From positions 806,001-870,000 of the forward strand of contig JAACJO010000011.1 of NCBI GenBank assembly GCA_013368445.1: DNA of 64,000 bases. Reading direction: 5' to 3'. The first letter of the stretch is position 1; each line of letters begins with the position of its first letter. The notes below the pieces were generated by a model, which was not told the origin of the DNA, made no database searches, and was given only the letters and a program-made list of their open reading frames with translations. The stretch is from Leucocoprinus leucothites (lineage: Eukaryota; Basidiomycota; Agaricomycetes; Agaricales; Agaricaceae). Below are positions 24,047 to 35,604 of the stretch, piece after piece. The position numbers and the translations under genes were made by a program.

Positions 24047-25348
24047 TTAGAGTAGGTTAGAAGTATCGATATCAGACCGATAGTCCGAAGTCTCAAAGAT
24101 TGGTGCAAGTCTGCGGGTAGCCAGTGCCGGAAAAGGGAAACTGATGAAACTGCTTTGTGGAAGAGATTCCACAGCGAATGAGCCGAAGACATGCAATTGA
24201 ACATCAATCCGATCGAGGCTTCGGAATGCCGAACACCCAAGGACAAAATCAAGACTTTTGAAGAGAAGTTTGAGTGCCCTGACAAACGATTTTACGGGCT
24301 CATCGGACTTGACAAAGAGCCGAAGAACAAGCTTGAAGTGCTCGAGGTGATGCGGCATTAGCAGATCTTGGAGAAAGTCACCCATTCCTAGATCTACTGG
24401 TCCAGGTGGGGTTCCATGTTCGGAGGACTTCATTGACAGAGTCAAGTTCACGGTCAACCGCTTCAACACCTTGAGAGGCCGCGGACAGCGGGAGGGTACG
24501 CTGAGTCGACCTGTATGAGGGTTATCACTTGCTAATTCAACGTCACAATGAGAAAACTTACCAAGCCTGAGGTTTAGACTGAGTTCTTCGAGTGTGGCAC
24601 CCGTCACTTCAAGTAGCCTCCCGACTCTTAAAGGCACGGCCTCATCCGCATATCCAGCATCAGAGATGTGTATTGAACCAAGTTTCGAGAACTGACATTC
24701 CTTCCGCGTTGCCTCCAACCACCTCCCTAAGCAGTCAATATTGTAGACACCACCAACGTGGATCGATTCCATCTGCATATCCGAAGACACCTGCTTCGGC
24801 ACATATTGGGGGACGTAGTCAACAAATTTGTTACCGTTCATGGCTTCCAAGCGTTTGAAGTTGGGACATGCAGCCAGGAGCGGAAGGGGCATATAGCGTG
24901 TTTGTTCCAGTATAATGACTTGGACGGATGGGCGACACAGTGCCAGGGTGAGTTCTTCAGAATAGGAGCGAGACTCTGCGGTTTGGGTGAAGCGCAGGTA
25001 TGAGAAATCGCATCGGGTGAACTTGACCGTTTCCAGCCTGGTCAGGCATTTGAGCAAATGATGAAAGGCGGGATCCAAGGAAGACCCAGAACTGTTTCTG
25101 CCAGTGATTTCCACGCACTTAACCAGATATTCCATGGTAAACCCCTTGGGAAATCGTAAAATCGTACTCCCACTCTCGGAGCGCAGGGTGATGCACTGAA
25201 ACATCCGAGGTAACGCTACATCTCTCCATGACCGGAGGACCTTGGAAAATTTGAGCAGTGTCTCTCTATCATCACCAACGAAATCGAGGAACAGTTCGAT
25301 GAGATCAGCAGAGAGGTTTTGAGCAGGCACAGGGAGCGAGCTTGACAT
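24047..25348 (-). CDS. F-box-like/LRR-type protein, family A copy 1 (A1)
   Basis: An F-box-like N-terminus (SADLIELFLDFVGDDRETLL, then SKVLRSWRDVALPRMF) precedes a leucine-rich solenoid-like region with repeats such as LTRLETVKFTRCDFSYL and LGSIHISDAGYADEAVPL. Unspliced it encodes 433 residues. A 51-nt candidate intron (24511-24561, GTAAGT...CATACAG) sits exactly where A2 and A3 need one, so the likely product is 416 residues. The intron has no stop and a length divisible by three, so both forms are translatable. A1 is divergent from B1 over 340 bp. By analogy it would be an SCF substrate receptor; no target is evident. Confidence 0.82.
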   Translation of the reverse strand: MSSSLPVPAQNLSADLIELFLDFVGDDRETLLKFSKVLRSWRDVALPRMFQCITLRSESGSTILRFPKGFTMEYLVKCVEITGRNSSGSSLDPAFHHLLKCLTRLETVKFTRCDFSYLRFTQTAESRSYSEELTLALCRPSVQVIILEQTRYMPLPLLAACPNFKRLEAMNGNKFVDYVPQYVPKQVSSDMQMESIHVGGVYNIDCLGRWLEATRKECQFSKLGSIHISDAGYADEAVPLRVGRLLEVTGATLEELSLNLRLGKFSHCDVELASDNPHTGRLSVPSRCPRPLKVLKRLTVNLTLSMKSSEHGTPPGPVDLGMGDFLQDLLMPHHLEHFKLVLRLFVKSDEPVKSFVRALKLLFKSLDFVLGCSAFRSLDRIDVQLHVFGSFAVESLPQSSFISFPFPALATRRLAPIFETSDYRSDIDTSNLL

Positions 25349-25688
25349 GGGAGAGTGGGAGAGGACGGCTGGTTAGCGTCGGAACTCCAGCGGCAGGTCA
25401 AATACCGGAAAGGTCAGACGCTGAAAAAAAAAAATTCATCCAAAGTACAAATCAAGCGCTCGACTAGCGGGTCAGGCGTTACGTGTTCATTGCAGATATG
25501 GTCATAAGCAGCTGCAAGTAGTTCATCAAGCGTTCGCCAGCCTCCAGAGTCCGAAATACCATCTTACCGACATGGGGATTTGGATCACAGTGGCCACATC
25601 GATCAAATAGATCATGTTCGATGTGTAAGTTTAATCTCTTCCCCGCCACTCAACCCCATACTAGCTCGGCTCCTTCTCAGACGCCGAC
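25349..25688. promoter_or_regulatory. Bidirectional promoter A1/B1
   Basis: 340 bp between head-to-head start codons. It keeps elements shared with the two other modules: AAGTACAAATCAAGCGC near 25443, CAGCCTCCAGAGTCC near 25540, and the palindrome-like GATCAAATAGATCAT at 25601-25615. Confidence 0.65.
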
Positions 25689-27292
25689 ATGTTGACCCTT
25701 GATGAATTACCCCATGATATCCTCGTGAGAGTCATTCAGGAAGTGAGCGCTTGTGTCGATGGCTAGACTCTATCTCAACTACATCTTCTTAGCTCAGCGC
25801 TGATCAGAGGGTGCTGTACAATGTACGCTTGGTTTCAAGAAAGTTTAACGGGGTCACCACCCCATTTGTATTTTCCAATGTCCTACACTGTCCCGCATAT
25901 TACAACCGAGAGAGGTGCTTGACCATTTTGTCGGATGTAGTAGAGCGAAGGACAACGGTTTTTACATCCACCAGACACTTGTCTGTGAGCATGGGCGTCA
26001 TGGTGGGCCAGGCAAAAGAACACTACACCAAGGTGTGGTTTGATCTTTGGAGAGCTGTACTCCCAACTATGACAAATTTGCGCTCTTTGCAGTAAGATTC
26101 CATTTGCAAGAGGTTATACTGGGATTAATTGGATGGGTTCAATACTTGTAGATGGGATTACGCACCACTCAATTCCTGCCCAATCGAATGGGTAAATTCC
26201 TTCATCGAATGCTTGGGAAAGCAGAACACACTCAAGGACTTGTCAATCCACGTTGCGCTCGATCGCCCACCGCCCGAATTCTCCCTACAACCTCTTTCTG
26301 GTCTTGGCCTATTCTCTGTGTGGTGGTTGGTAGAGCAAGCACCGGGGGCCAGTTTTATCTCTCAACTTTCAGGACTATTGGGTCGATGTCCAGACCTCGA
26401 AAGCTTTAAATTTCGGGCGGAACGAATCGACATTACAGAGATAGATCCATCAGTTACACTTGCGCAGCTACTGGACGGCCTTTCTGAACCCCTGTATCCT
26501 TTGAAGCTACGCCAGCTAAGCCTCAAAGACGTCGTTGCCCAACCAGAGGATTTCCGCACCCACTTACGCCACTTTCACCATCTCGAGGAGCTCACGTTAG
26601 ATCTAGAGCCTCGCGTTTTGGTGCCCCGACACTTCGCTGAAATTTGTGCAATGCTGCAGACTGAGGGCATTCACCTCAAGCGTTTCTTTGTAGAGGCTGT
26701 GTCTTATCCCGATGTCTCTCGCTACCTGGCCTCTTATAGTGGCCTGGAGGAGCTTACCATGCGATCTCTAGACCACAAGGATGACTCGGTCGTGATAGTT
26801 GAGGACTTTATTACGAGCGTCCATGGGCATTGCCTGTCGCTGAAGTTATTGGACTTGGAGGTAAACAGAATATCGATGTGGCCACAGGCGATCGTGTCAC
26901 ATCTGCGCTTGAACGCGGAACAATATGTAGCGCTACGGAAGCTTCGGATTCGGGTATGCATTACCCTGGACGATGTCCGTGAGATGAGAGCCGGCCATTT
27001 TGTGAGCTATCCCCTGCCGACTAAGCGCTCTGGATCACGATCACTTATCCCTTGATATTTCTAGCTGGACTTGCTTGAAGCAGCAACCCGACTACGGGCC
27101 CTCCGCTGCCTCGAGTGCCCCTTTGTGTTGTACAAGACAGGAAGCTATACCACGAACTGGAGCAGGGACGATCTGCTCGAGCCTTTTCGAGGGGGTCGTT
27201 CGTCGCAGATATACTCTTTTATGGACCGAGTCGTCGAGCGTTTCAAGCGGGATCACCAGCCGGACTTTGATATTGTCCTTTCTTTTGTATAA
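25689..27292 (+). CDS. F-box-like protein, family B copy 1 (B1)
   Basis: Four exons (25689-25742, 25793-26091, 26152-27001, 27065-27292) give 476 residues. The N-terminus MLTLDELPHDILVRVIQE joined to LSADQRVLYNVRLVSRKF is F-box-like. The remainder has spaced leucine motifs (LEELTLDLEPRVLVPRHF, GLEELTMRSL, LRKLRIRVCITLDDV) resembling LRRs. The last exon holds the family signature SSQIYSFMDRVVERFKRD. All introns are GT-AG at positions shared with B2 and B3. It is divergent from A1 and converges on a K remnant. Confidence 0.83.
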
Positions 27293-27440
27293 GCCCGATG
27301 CACGCGATCTTCAGGCGTGAGTGGCATATCATCTCACGAAATCAATTTGCAGGTCAGGACATTGTTGCTGACATCACACTGAGGCCAGGCCCTGTAATGT
27401 GCTTTTGGGAATTTATCCAGTCTAGTTGTCATACCGTCAC

Positions 27441-27478
27441 TCAGGGCTTGCAAATGTCGCAGTCCTTGAGGGTGTCCC
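27441..27478 (-). pseudogene. 3' tip of a K gene (K1 remnant)
   Basis: The minus strand encodes TLKDCDICKP followed by a stop, the same as the end of the intact K gene at 8.8 kb. The spacer between it and B1 also matches the K-B0 spacer (ATCACACTGAGG, CAGGC, CTGTA). The rest of K is missing and the direct repeat starts about 12 bp further on. Confidence 0.8.
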
Positions 27479-27490
27479 AGATGACCTGTC

Positions 27491-27623
27491 GATGGTGATC
27501 TTATCTCTTCTCCGTGTCTGTGGGACCTTAGTTTCTGCAAGCATATTGAGAGCAGGTTTGAACATATGAATGTAGACATGTTGCCCATTCTTTGCTTCAG
27601 AGCCTGCTTTGCGTTCGGGTATG
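27491..27623. repeat. Right copy of a direct repeat flanking module 1
   Basis: Matches 23255-23390 by eye over its full length in the same orientation. It abuts the K1 remnant. Confidence 0.75.
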
Positions 27624-29503
27624 CCTTTGCGTGAGAATGGTGTAGTGGGTATCGTCACTTCCGGGTGCTGAGCTCTATTGCAGGACTATGGTTGGGCTGT
27701 GAAAATCGTCGACAGATGGAATGAGGCGACAAGGGATTTCTTTCGTCGTTCGTTATTCAGTCTCCGCATCGTCGCCTCCCCTTCTAAGGTGCTAAAGGAG
27801 GCATTGTCGCCAAGAGTAAGGTGATAGGTTTTAATATTCGCAACGAAACTCGTGTGCCTCATCTTTGCCACCCCGACAAGAGGTGCCCGCAACTCCGATT
27901 TTGTTGTACCCTCCCAGGGTGAACGATTGGACGAAGCAGCTCCAGCATTATCATCCGAACTGCAAGGATCCTCATCTTGGTCAAGAAATAAAACAACAAG
28001 ACAAGCGAGCAATGGCGTCCATCTTCCCTTTATCGCGCGAAGTACTAGGTATCGGACAGTGCATGACAAGTCTAACTACGCCGCCTTTGCCGTTTCAACA
28101 GAAGGATAAGTCGGCCAAGAGTTGAACGACGATAGTGATGAGCGATCGAGCCTGAGGCGACTTTCGAGCGTGCTCGAGTTGAATGAGCGCGGTTGGTTCC
28201 ATTCAACCCAGATGACGATGGTCTCAGCATTGATCAACGCTCAATGTTCAATACCTGGCATTTCTTGCGCCCAGGAACGAAGAAATTGGACTCTGAATAG
28301 CACTGTCAAGCAGCTTATAGATTGACATTGACTTGGATGTGATCATAGTGGTTATATGTCGATGGGCAGCATGATGAACAACTCAAACAAAGCGTGCCTG
28401 GAAAAACGCCGTTTGTCAAATCACTGTATCGTCCAAACCCTGCCGAGTCACTTGTCATCCGTAAACATGTCATGACTTCTGACTTCTTTTTTATTCATTC
28501 CTACTACAAAAATACCGTAGAAGGGAAGAAACCCAAATCTATCATAATCTGATGATGACCAGCTACTTAAACCAAAACCAGAAAGTCACAAACAAACGGG
28601 ATAACGAACAGCCAAGAGGAGAAAAACGAGTTCAGGAAGGCGAATGGAAAAAGGCAATGAAATTCCGATTAATCGAAAGAATCCGAGGATCACTAGGTTA
28701 CAAAATGAGAGCAAAAAAAAAGGTCGAAAAGTGGAAGAAAAAGGAAAGCCCTTCACAGCGAGAGTGAAGATACTGGCGAAAAACATGGACAAGACGAAAA
28801 CAAACGCAAAAACGAGTGTGAAAACTGGGAATATCTACAAACGAATGTGAAGTACTATATATAGAGTCAAGGACAGAGATGGTGGGTATTGCACAAGGGT
28901 CGGTGAAAAAAAAAGTAGCTAGGATATGTTATGCTTGTAATGCAAGAAATGCAGGTGATTTGGTCGTTGTCGTTATGGTTGTTGCCTTTGTTGTTACTAA
29001 TTATTGCGATGTGTTATTCAAGAAACCCCCAATAAACCCGAATCATCTGAAAAATAAATAATGTTCAACTGATGGTTTTTTTCCTGCCGATGACGATGCA
29101 AAAGATGGTGATAATAAAACAGGTGATGAAAGAAAAAACTGAAAGCGAGGATATCGGAAGCGTAAACGAAAGTTGAAAGTGTAGAAATGCATCTCGTGGA
29201 TGTGTCCGTCGGAGTGAATGCATGATGGTGATGGGGGCGGGGAGGAGAGAGGTGGATAATCAGGAACAAATGATCGCGCACGGGCTTTTGGGGGTGGAGG
29301 GTAGGGGTATTACTATAGGAATAAGAATATCACAACAAGGAATCGGGAAGATGAAAGCCAAATGAAAGCCAAATGAAAGCATGGGAAGGAAACATGAATC
29401 AAAGAACTGAAACCAACCTAAATCAAAATGACGGACACTGCTCATACAAGCAGTTGGGACAGAAGGAGGCTGGGGGGCCGGTATATGCTAGTTCAATTAT
29501 AGC
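27624..29503. other. Intergenic with a long purine-biased tract
   Basis: No gene supported. From about 28550 to 29440 the plus strand is strongly A/G-rich (for example AAAAGTGGAAGAAAAAGGAAA near 28726, reported here only in part). The open frames in it are low-complexity and not convincing. The tract lies beyond the 3' end of the TBC gene. A 128-codon frame at 27686-28069 (minus) has no recognisable family. Confidence 0.45.
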
Positions 29504-32015
29504 TCATAGCAACGCCGAGCTCTCTTTTCCAGACGCAACAAGCGCCCTCCAATCCGCTCTCCACTTCCCCATATTCCTCCTCAGCTTTTTATCTCCAAGA
29601 GTCTTGGATATCCATGTCAGAAACAAATTTTCATCTTCAGGTACGAAAAACGATGAGAGGAGGGAAAGTATAGTTTCAAAATTCGCCGAGGAGGATGTGA
29701 TATGATCTATGTATAGCAATGTCACGAATCAGTATCAAGTACAGAAGCCATCATCTAAGCTAAGCAGATGGAACGCACCTCGATATACCCACACAATCGC
29801 CACAGCAACGCCAATGAACAAGTCATATCCCTCTAGTAAAAACGCATCCCACAACCTCAACTGCGTCTGAAATGGTACCGAATTCGCAAATAGCGTGATA
29901 TACCACTTCGTCGCATAAGAGGTAGTAGAAATCATGTGCTTCTTGAAAGCCTTGTACACGTCAGGCATCATCTGCTCGGTGATGCGCTCTTGGATGTAAA
30001 TAGCTTCCAGGAGGCCCGGGAATCCCGGATTGAAGACAGTGTGCATGTTGTATGTGTCGTGTAACCGGACGAGGGAAGCATACACGCGTTCGGGCTCAAA
30101 GTAACAAAGCAGGGTGGCAGCGATGGGACCCATGCCTTGGACATATCCGCATGTTTGACAGCGGAGAGAAAAGGAGTGGAGGACGTGGAAGAGAGAACGT
30201 TGGCTATGAGCATCACACATGAGCTTTGAAGCTGTTTTAGTCGAAGAATAAAACTTACCCGGCACCATATCTCGTTCTGAACATGACATGCCCACTAATC
30301 GTCCTGGGCACATCCAAGTCAATCTGCACATCATAATTTGACGCCTTATCCAACCCATCTCTATACTCCTCACCCAACCTAACCATCTCCCGATGGCCAA
30401 TGTTTGAAAACCGACCCATAAGCAAGTCCCAGGCGGCTCCTCGCCATCGATCAGGGATCCCTTTATACACTCGCTCACGCAATTTTGATTCTTTTGAGGG
30501 CCGAATGCGCCATGTCTCCACATTGCCACCCGGATCACGCGAACTTGGTTGGAGCATTCGGGTCCACTTAGCTATTCGCGTGCTCTCCTTCAGAGGCGGG
30601 GCTCGTGGAGGCATGGATTTGAGTGAGGTGGCCGTTGCGGAGACGGATGATGGGCCTGCTGAGGCGGGGGAGAGACGTTTTGTTAAAGGCGCAGCGTCAA
30701 GTAAGATCAGTCGGTCATGGGAGGGGACAGAGAAAAAGCCATAGCTGAGGTGGATGCTTCTTGAGTATGGAGGCCGAATCGAGTGAACTAGAGGAACGCA
30801 CCGATCTACAGAAGCCAACAGCTCAATCTCCCTAGGATCCAAATCCTTCGCCTTATCTTGTCCATGGCCCCCAGCAAACTCTGCAGTCAGCTGAGTTTGT
30901 CTGTTAGAGCCCAATCGTGCCCTCGTTCGCTCGACGCCTTCCTCGTACCCATCTCCCTTGACTCCAGAAACTTCAAGCACTGCATACGTATTTCTAACAT
31001 GGAAACTGTCCATGTCTTCGCCTTCAGAAGGAACCAAAGACGCTTTACTTGAAGGTGAACTGGCATTGGATATCACTCTTCCAGCAGGTAGCCTGACGGA
31101 GTTCTGCGGGGACAGAAGAAGCGGTGAAGTTGCTTGCCGTACAGAATTAGGTGGAGGGGTAGAAGGTGGTGTAGTATAGGCATCTGAAGGTAATGGAGGC
31201 AACTCTCGGTGATTAGACGCCGTCGACTGACGGTTATGCGAAGGTGATCTCCGAGAGGAGCGATTGGAATGAGGAGAGACACTGCGAGTGCGGAGAGACC
31301 GGAAAGACGAATGGGAGAAGGCAGGCGACAGTGTACGAAACTCGCCTGGTCTGACGCCCGTTGGCGCTAATATTGGTGCAGGTGCCAGCGTTGTGGGAGC
31401 TTCAAGCAGCTCTGAGGGAGGGGGTTCGAGGGTGGTAGGAGGGGTATACGCTGAAGCAGGACGAAAGCCTGTGCGAGGAGCAGCTCGCAGGCTGGTACGC
31501 GCTGAGGAGGACGAAGGCACACTGGTGCTGTCCGTTAAATCAACGACAGGCTGTGGCTTCGATGATGGTGGAGGGTCATAGTAGGCTATTCCAAGGTCAG
31601 AAGAGGATGATCTGTCCCTACTCAAGAACGAATCCCGTGGGTGGTCTGGAGGATGGTCGAGGTCGACAGGGGGGAGAGTTGGAAGATCCTTGGTCGCTCT
31701 ACGGTCGCCGCTGACGGCCCAACTGGCTCTGCTACGGTGTTCGTCGCCATACATGGAGTAGATGGAAAAAATGCTCGTTTCTGATGACGCTCGCTCCTGA
31801 TCGACAGCGGTGAACATGGTCTCTGGCTGCGACGAGGAAGTCGTGCGGGAATCACTGGAAGACGTTGTCCCCGTCGACAACGGTGAGGGTGTCTGGTGTT
31901 CGAGTTCTAAGGGGGAAGGAGGAACGAGGAGGACGGCGGGGGCATTCATGCGAGAAACAGGAGTGTAAGAGTAAGAAGAAAGGAGGGGCACACGCTGCGT
32001 CCCGAAGATATTCAA
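29504..32015 (-). CDS. TBC-domain Rab GTPase-activating protein
   Basis: The start is MNIFGTQRVPLLSSYSYTPV. The first 450 or so residues are Ser/Pro/Thr-rich and probably disordered and phosphorylated. The TBC domain begins around YKGIPDRWRGAAWDLLMGR. It carries IDLDVPRTISGHVMFR (the Arg-finger motif), GYVQGMGPIAA (the glutamine-finger YxQGM motif) and ATKWYITLFANSVPFQTQLRLW. Introns near 30185-30260 and 29707-29780 are needed. The second joins VYR to DHITSSSANFETILS, and the protein ends GKESSALL. Such proteins switch off Rab GTPases in vesicle traffic; the Rab partner cannot be read from sequence. Confidence 0.88.
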
Positions 32016-34021
32016 ATATCCTCTCTTACTATTCGCAGGATCACATCACATCATCTATTCTGAGCTGCTCTCATCCTTACCACTCTCCGAACCTGCTACA
32101 TCTGTCGTGGACAGCCTTGATTCTCTCAATCAACTGAAAGCGTCTTTGTGAAACTTGGAGACTGTCCTGAGAATTATTATGTCTTCTCTCAAACCCCATG
32201 ACCCATCACTGCATCAAGGCGCACCGCTTCTCCGAAAATCCTCTCGCGATCCCCATATCTCCTTCCCTACCACCGTAAAAAAACAGAAATAAACACGTCC
32301 TTGCTCGACGGAATTCGAGGCTGCCGTCGGTAAACTTACCGATTACTTTGCAGTGATGCTAATCGGCCTATCGACTACAACACTATTATAGATTGCATTC
32401 CACAGTAAAATGGCTACTCTTCATCGAACACAATTCACCCCTGGAACGGAATTCTTAGCCAGGGACCATGTGAAGGAAAGGTTCTAGCTTGGATATCCAT
32501 CACAGAAGTGCCTTTCACTTATGCTGCGGCGCTATGGAGGCCATAATGCGCAGTCATCTGCACCTTCGCTTGCCTGGCGGCCATTGAGGCCTTTGCAACC
32601 AACCAATGAAAATGACATCGTGGGTGTGCTCAGCTCGCTCGAGGTATCGGGTTTATAAATAAAGACCTTTTTTCGAGTTTCTGGGTATCTTCAATGTTGC
32701 TCTTCCGATGCAATCAGTCTTCCAGGAATACATCTAGGGATACATATCAGAGTGCTCAGAAAATGAACTCTCCGCTGTGGTCAAAAATGACATCACTGGA
32801 TACCATCAAGCATATCCATGTAAGCAGGCGCCAGCTCTACGGTGACATCTCTACATGTTAACATCTGGAAGACCCTGGTCAGCACTGCCTATGGTCTAAT
32901 TCCTCGAAACTTCCCTGGGCCCTCCTCCGATTTTGTTAAGTTTTAAAGTCGGAACTCGTTCCGATCCAATCTGTGGCAGTGGCTTGTAGTGACGGTGGCT
33001 CAACTTTCCTTCTTCTACCCCGAGTTCCGAGCGATTCGCCGGGCGCTCCCAGTTGACATTTGCACCAAACGGTAAGCATCGTTCACTATGCTCACAAAGC
33101 TCATCAGAGACAAACTTGTAGATCAAAGAGTTGGCATAGCGAAATGATTTGGTCCCTCGTTCCATTACACGAAGTCAATCGTCGATACCAATGGACTTCA
33201 TAAATAACCTTCAGAGCTTCATGACTTGACTCACTCGCAGCCACCATCCATTAGTTTCATATGCGCCGTTCACGAGGGTTACTCTTAACTGCAATGGGCT
33301 AACATGTTAGCCTACAGTACATCAACGAATTGAGTGCTGTACTAAACTCCATCGAAGGCAGCAACGTTCGCAATGAGCGCAATGAGGAACGACTAACTCT
33401 AGCTCTCTCGCATACTACGGTGTTCTTCCATGTCCAATTCGAGGATCACAATGACGCAGCACTCGTAAACTATGATCGATTGGACGTTCTGTCCATTTCT
33501 CAGATACCACTAGACAAGCGGTCAATATCCCATGGAATCAATACATTTCCGCTCATCATATCAATCGTTCATTCTATTTCTGCCCGACAGCTACCAGAAA
33601 CTTCAAAGTGAGCGGCCTGCTTATCATGCCAATCCCCCCCCACTGTAGTCCTCGGGCGGCCGTCAAGGGGAAGCAGGCTCACCAAGAATACATGGACGTA
33701 GAAGGCCTCATTGGCAGCGGAGGATACAGATTCAAACTGCAAGTTTTACCTGCAGAAGTCCCCCTCGTGGCTCTAGAGAAGCTGTAACCTTATCTATCAT
33801 ACTTCAATGCTGTTGGGGTAACCTAGTGGTCATGCCAGGTGATGTCGGCGAGTTATTGACTTCAATTAAAGGGAGATTGATTGAAATTGATTGAAAACCA
33901 GCCATTTGTGCTTCGAGAACAAGTGGGTGCTCATTGTGTATTACCAATCAAACGTCTCTGTGTTATAGGTTTCTAGGCAGCATCGTGTTTGACCGTAATG
34001 AACTAAAACGAAAGATCCATG
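32016..34021. other. Intergenic, nothing firm
   Basis: About 2 kb. Two short frames (32896-33165 minus; 33330-33611 plus) have some protein-like composition but no start context, splice sites or family signature, so I do not call them. Confidence 0.4.
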
Positions 34022-34531
34022 TTAATCGCAGTCCCCTGTTGGCACAGAACAAGTCCCACCGGAATTATCTAAATACAAGGTCACTGGGTGTGCTATCGCA
34101 TAAAGCCGGTGGTCGGAAGGCGTGGCTTCTGTTGGAGCCTTGGGTGACTGTTCGGATGCGTCGCACGATATTGCGCTATCGAGAGTCAACTGGCCCATGT
34201 CATAGTCCTCTGGTAGTGTCAATACATCGAAATGTTGCCAGAACGGAAAGAAAACACTTTGTATAGTATGTCGTTAACACAACCCCACCGAAGAACACCG
34301 TGAGTCTGGCTTCTTACCTCAACAGACCGCACGGGCTCTATTTGGATCTTCAGCTACTGCACCACCCAGAGGCTCAGTTTCTCCAGTGGCACCAACATCT
34401 TCTCGAGCGCCGATTCCAGCTCTAAGAGCGAGCAGAATAAAGATAGCATTGACAAGCGTGTACGTTACGGCCACTGCAGCCACCACCACTGTGGGCCGTG
34501 CAACTGGGCCGAGATGTACTTCTAGGGTCAT
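34022..34531 (-). CDS. Possible small single-pass membrane protein
   Basis: From 34531 the minus strand encodes a short N-terminus, one hydrophobic span (VVVAAVAVTYTLVNAIFILL) and an acidic segment (REDVGATGETEPLGGAV). An intron near 34250-34330 is needed to join a second exon starting near LTLPEDYDMGQLTLD and ending TCSVPTGDCD. The donor is ambiguous because the strong GTAAG follows an in-frame stop. I do not recognise the family. It may be a degraded gene. Confidence 0.35.
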
Positions 34532-35064
34532 AGCCTCGATGTGGTTTTGTGTCGGGGTCTAGGTTGAGTCCAAGGCGGAGAGGCAGCGAGCAGTGGGGGA
34601 TTTAACGTTCGGCCCGCCTATTTACTGTAGAACTTGGTTGCTGCGCATTGGTTTGGCTATTCGGTTGGAACTTGGATATAGGCTACTCCAGGACTGAATT
34701 CAAGTAAAGGGGCCTTGAGCCTTGTACTTATTAGATATTCATTTTGCTAGGCGTTCCTCGCTGCGGAGTCAGGGAGCGCGGCGTACCGTTACGGGACGTG
34801 TGGGCAGGCTTTGGTTATCCAACGACAGGGAGTCGTTCATCCAATTTTCTTGCATGGTCAGAGAGAGGATAAACTGGAAATATAATGTGGCTAAGTCCCT
34901 TTAGACTAGCCAGCTTTTCGCAAGCTCCAAGGTCAATGACGGCGAAATCGAGACAGCCGATCTTGAGGGCGCATATTGAACAGCACTAGTCTGATCCTTT
35001 CTTAACCAAATTAGGAGGTTACTCCTATCTAATACGGCTGGACAAAAATAACCACCAGTGGTCC
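34532..35064. other. Intergenic, nothing recognised
   Basis: No coding or RNA signature; it leads into the left direct repeat of module 2. Confidence 0.4.
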
Positions 35065-35162
35065 AGTAGCCCTGAAATTCAAATATTGCGCCAACCGAGA
35101 ACGAGAATTATTCGGCCGATCGTTCGTCAATGAGCGCTCCGCGGGAAAAGACTTGCAGAGAC
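35065..35162. repeat. Left copy of a direct repeat flanking module 2
   Basis: AGTAGCCCTGAAAT, ATTGCGCCAACCGAGAA, TTCGGCCGATC and GAGCGCTCCGC recur in the same order at 38969-39060. The left copy carries a few extra bases in the middle. Confidence 0.8.
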
Positions 35163-35604
35163 ATTTGACCGCATGGTTCGCGGTGGGCTGGTATTGAGCG
35201 TAATGCTGATAAGCGTAGTTAGGTATCGAGCTAGTGCACTACATAACACTCTTTACGTAGAAGGAACAAGAATTTCTAGACTCATGTTCGGCTGTTATTA
35301 AACGCAAGGCCGTAAACATAGAGCTGCTCGTTCTCATTGATCATAACCGTAACAAAAGGCTGAGCACCTTTGAAGGTTACTGCGTCTGTATTCGGTTGCT
35401 GTGTACGCTAAAACCAATGACAATTGTAAGCTCTATTCATTAGGATATAGATCATCCTATGACGCTTTTTCAGTGCTGAAATCCCGGTCATTCGATCAAC
35501 AGAGGTTAGCTACCAATGATTTTTGTTCTGACTGAGAAATGATTATATGGCCGTGCTAGCTGCGTACTACGGTAAACAGGTTATTCTAAAATGGTCATAT
35601 GGTA

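Noticed and set aside
24592..25003. Plus-strand frames inside A1 (and matching ones in A2 and A3)
   Set aside because: They are conserved only because the A coding sequence is; they have no starts or splice sites of their own.
31288..31581. Gly/Ala-rich plus-strand frame
   Set aside because: Antisense to the Ser/Pro-rich N-terminal region of the TBC protein.
33330..33611. 93-codon plus-strand frame
   Set aside because: No recognisable motif, promoter or intron signals; kept only as part of an unassigned interval.
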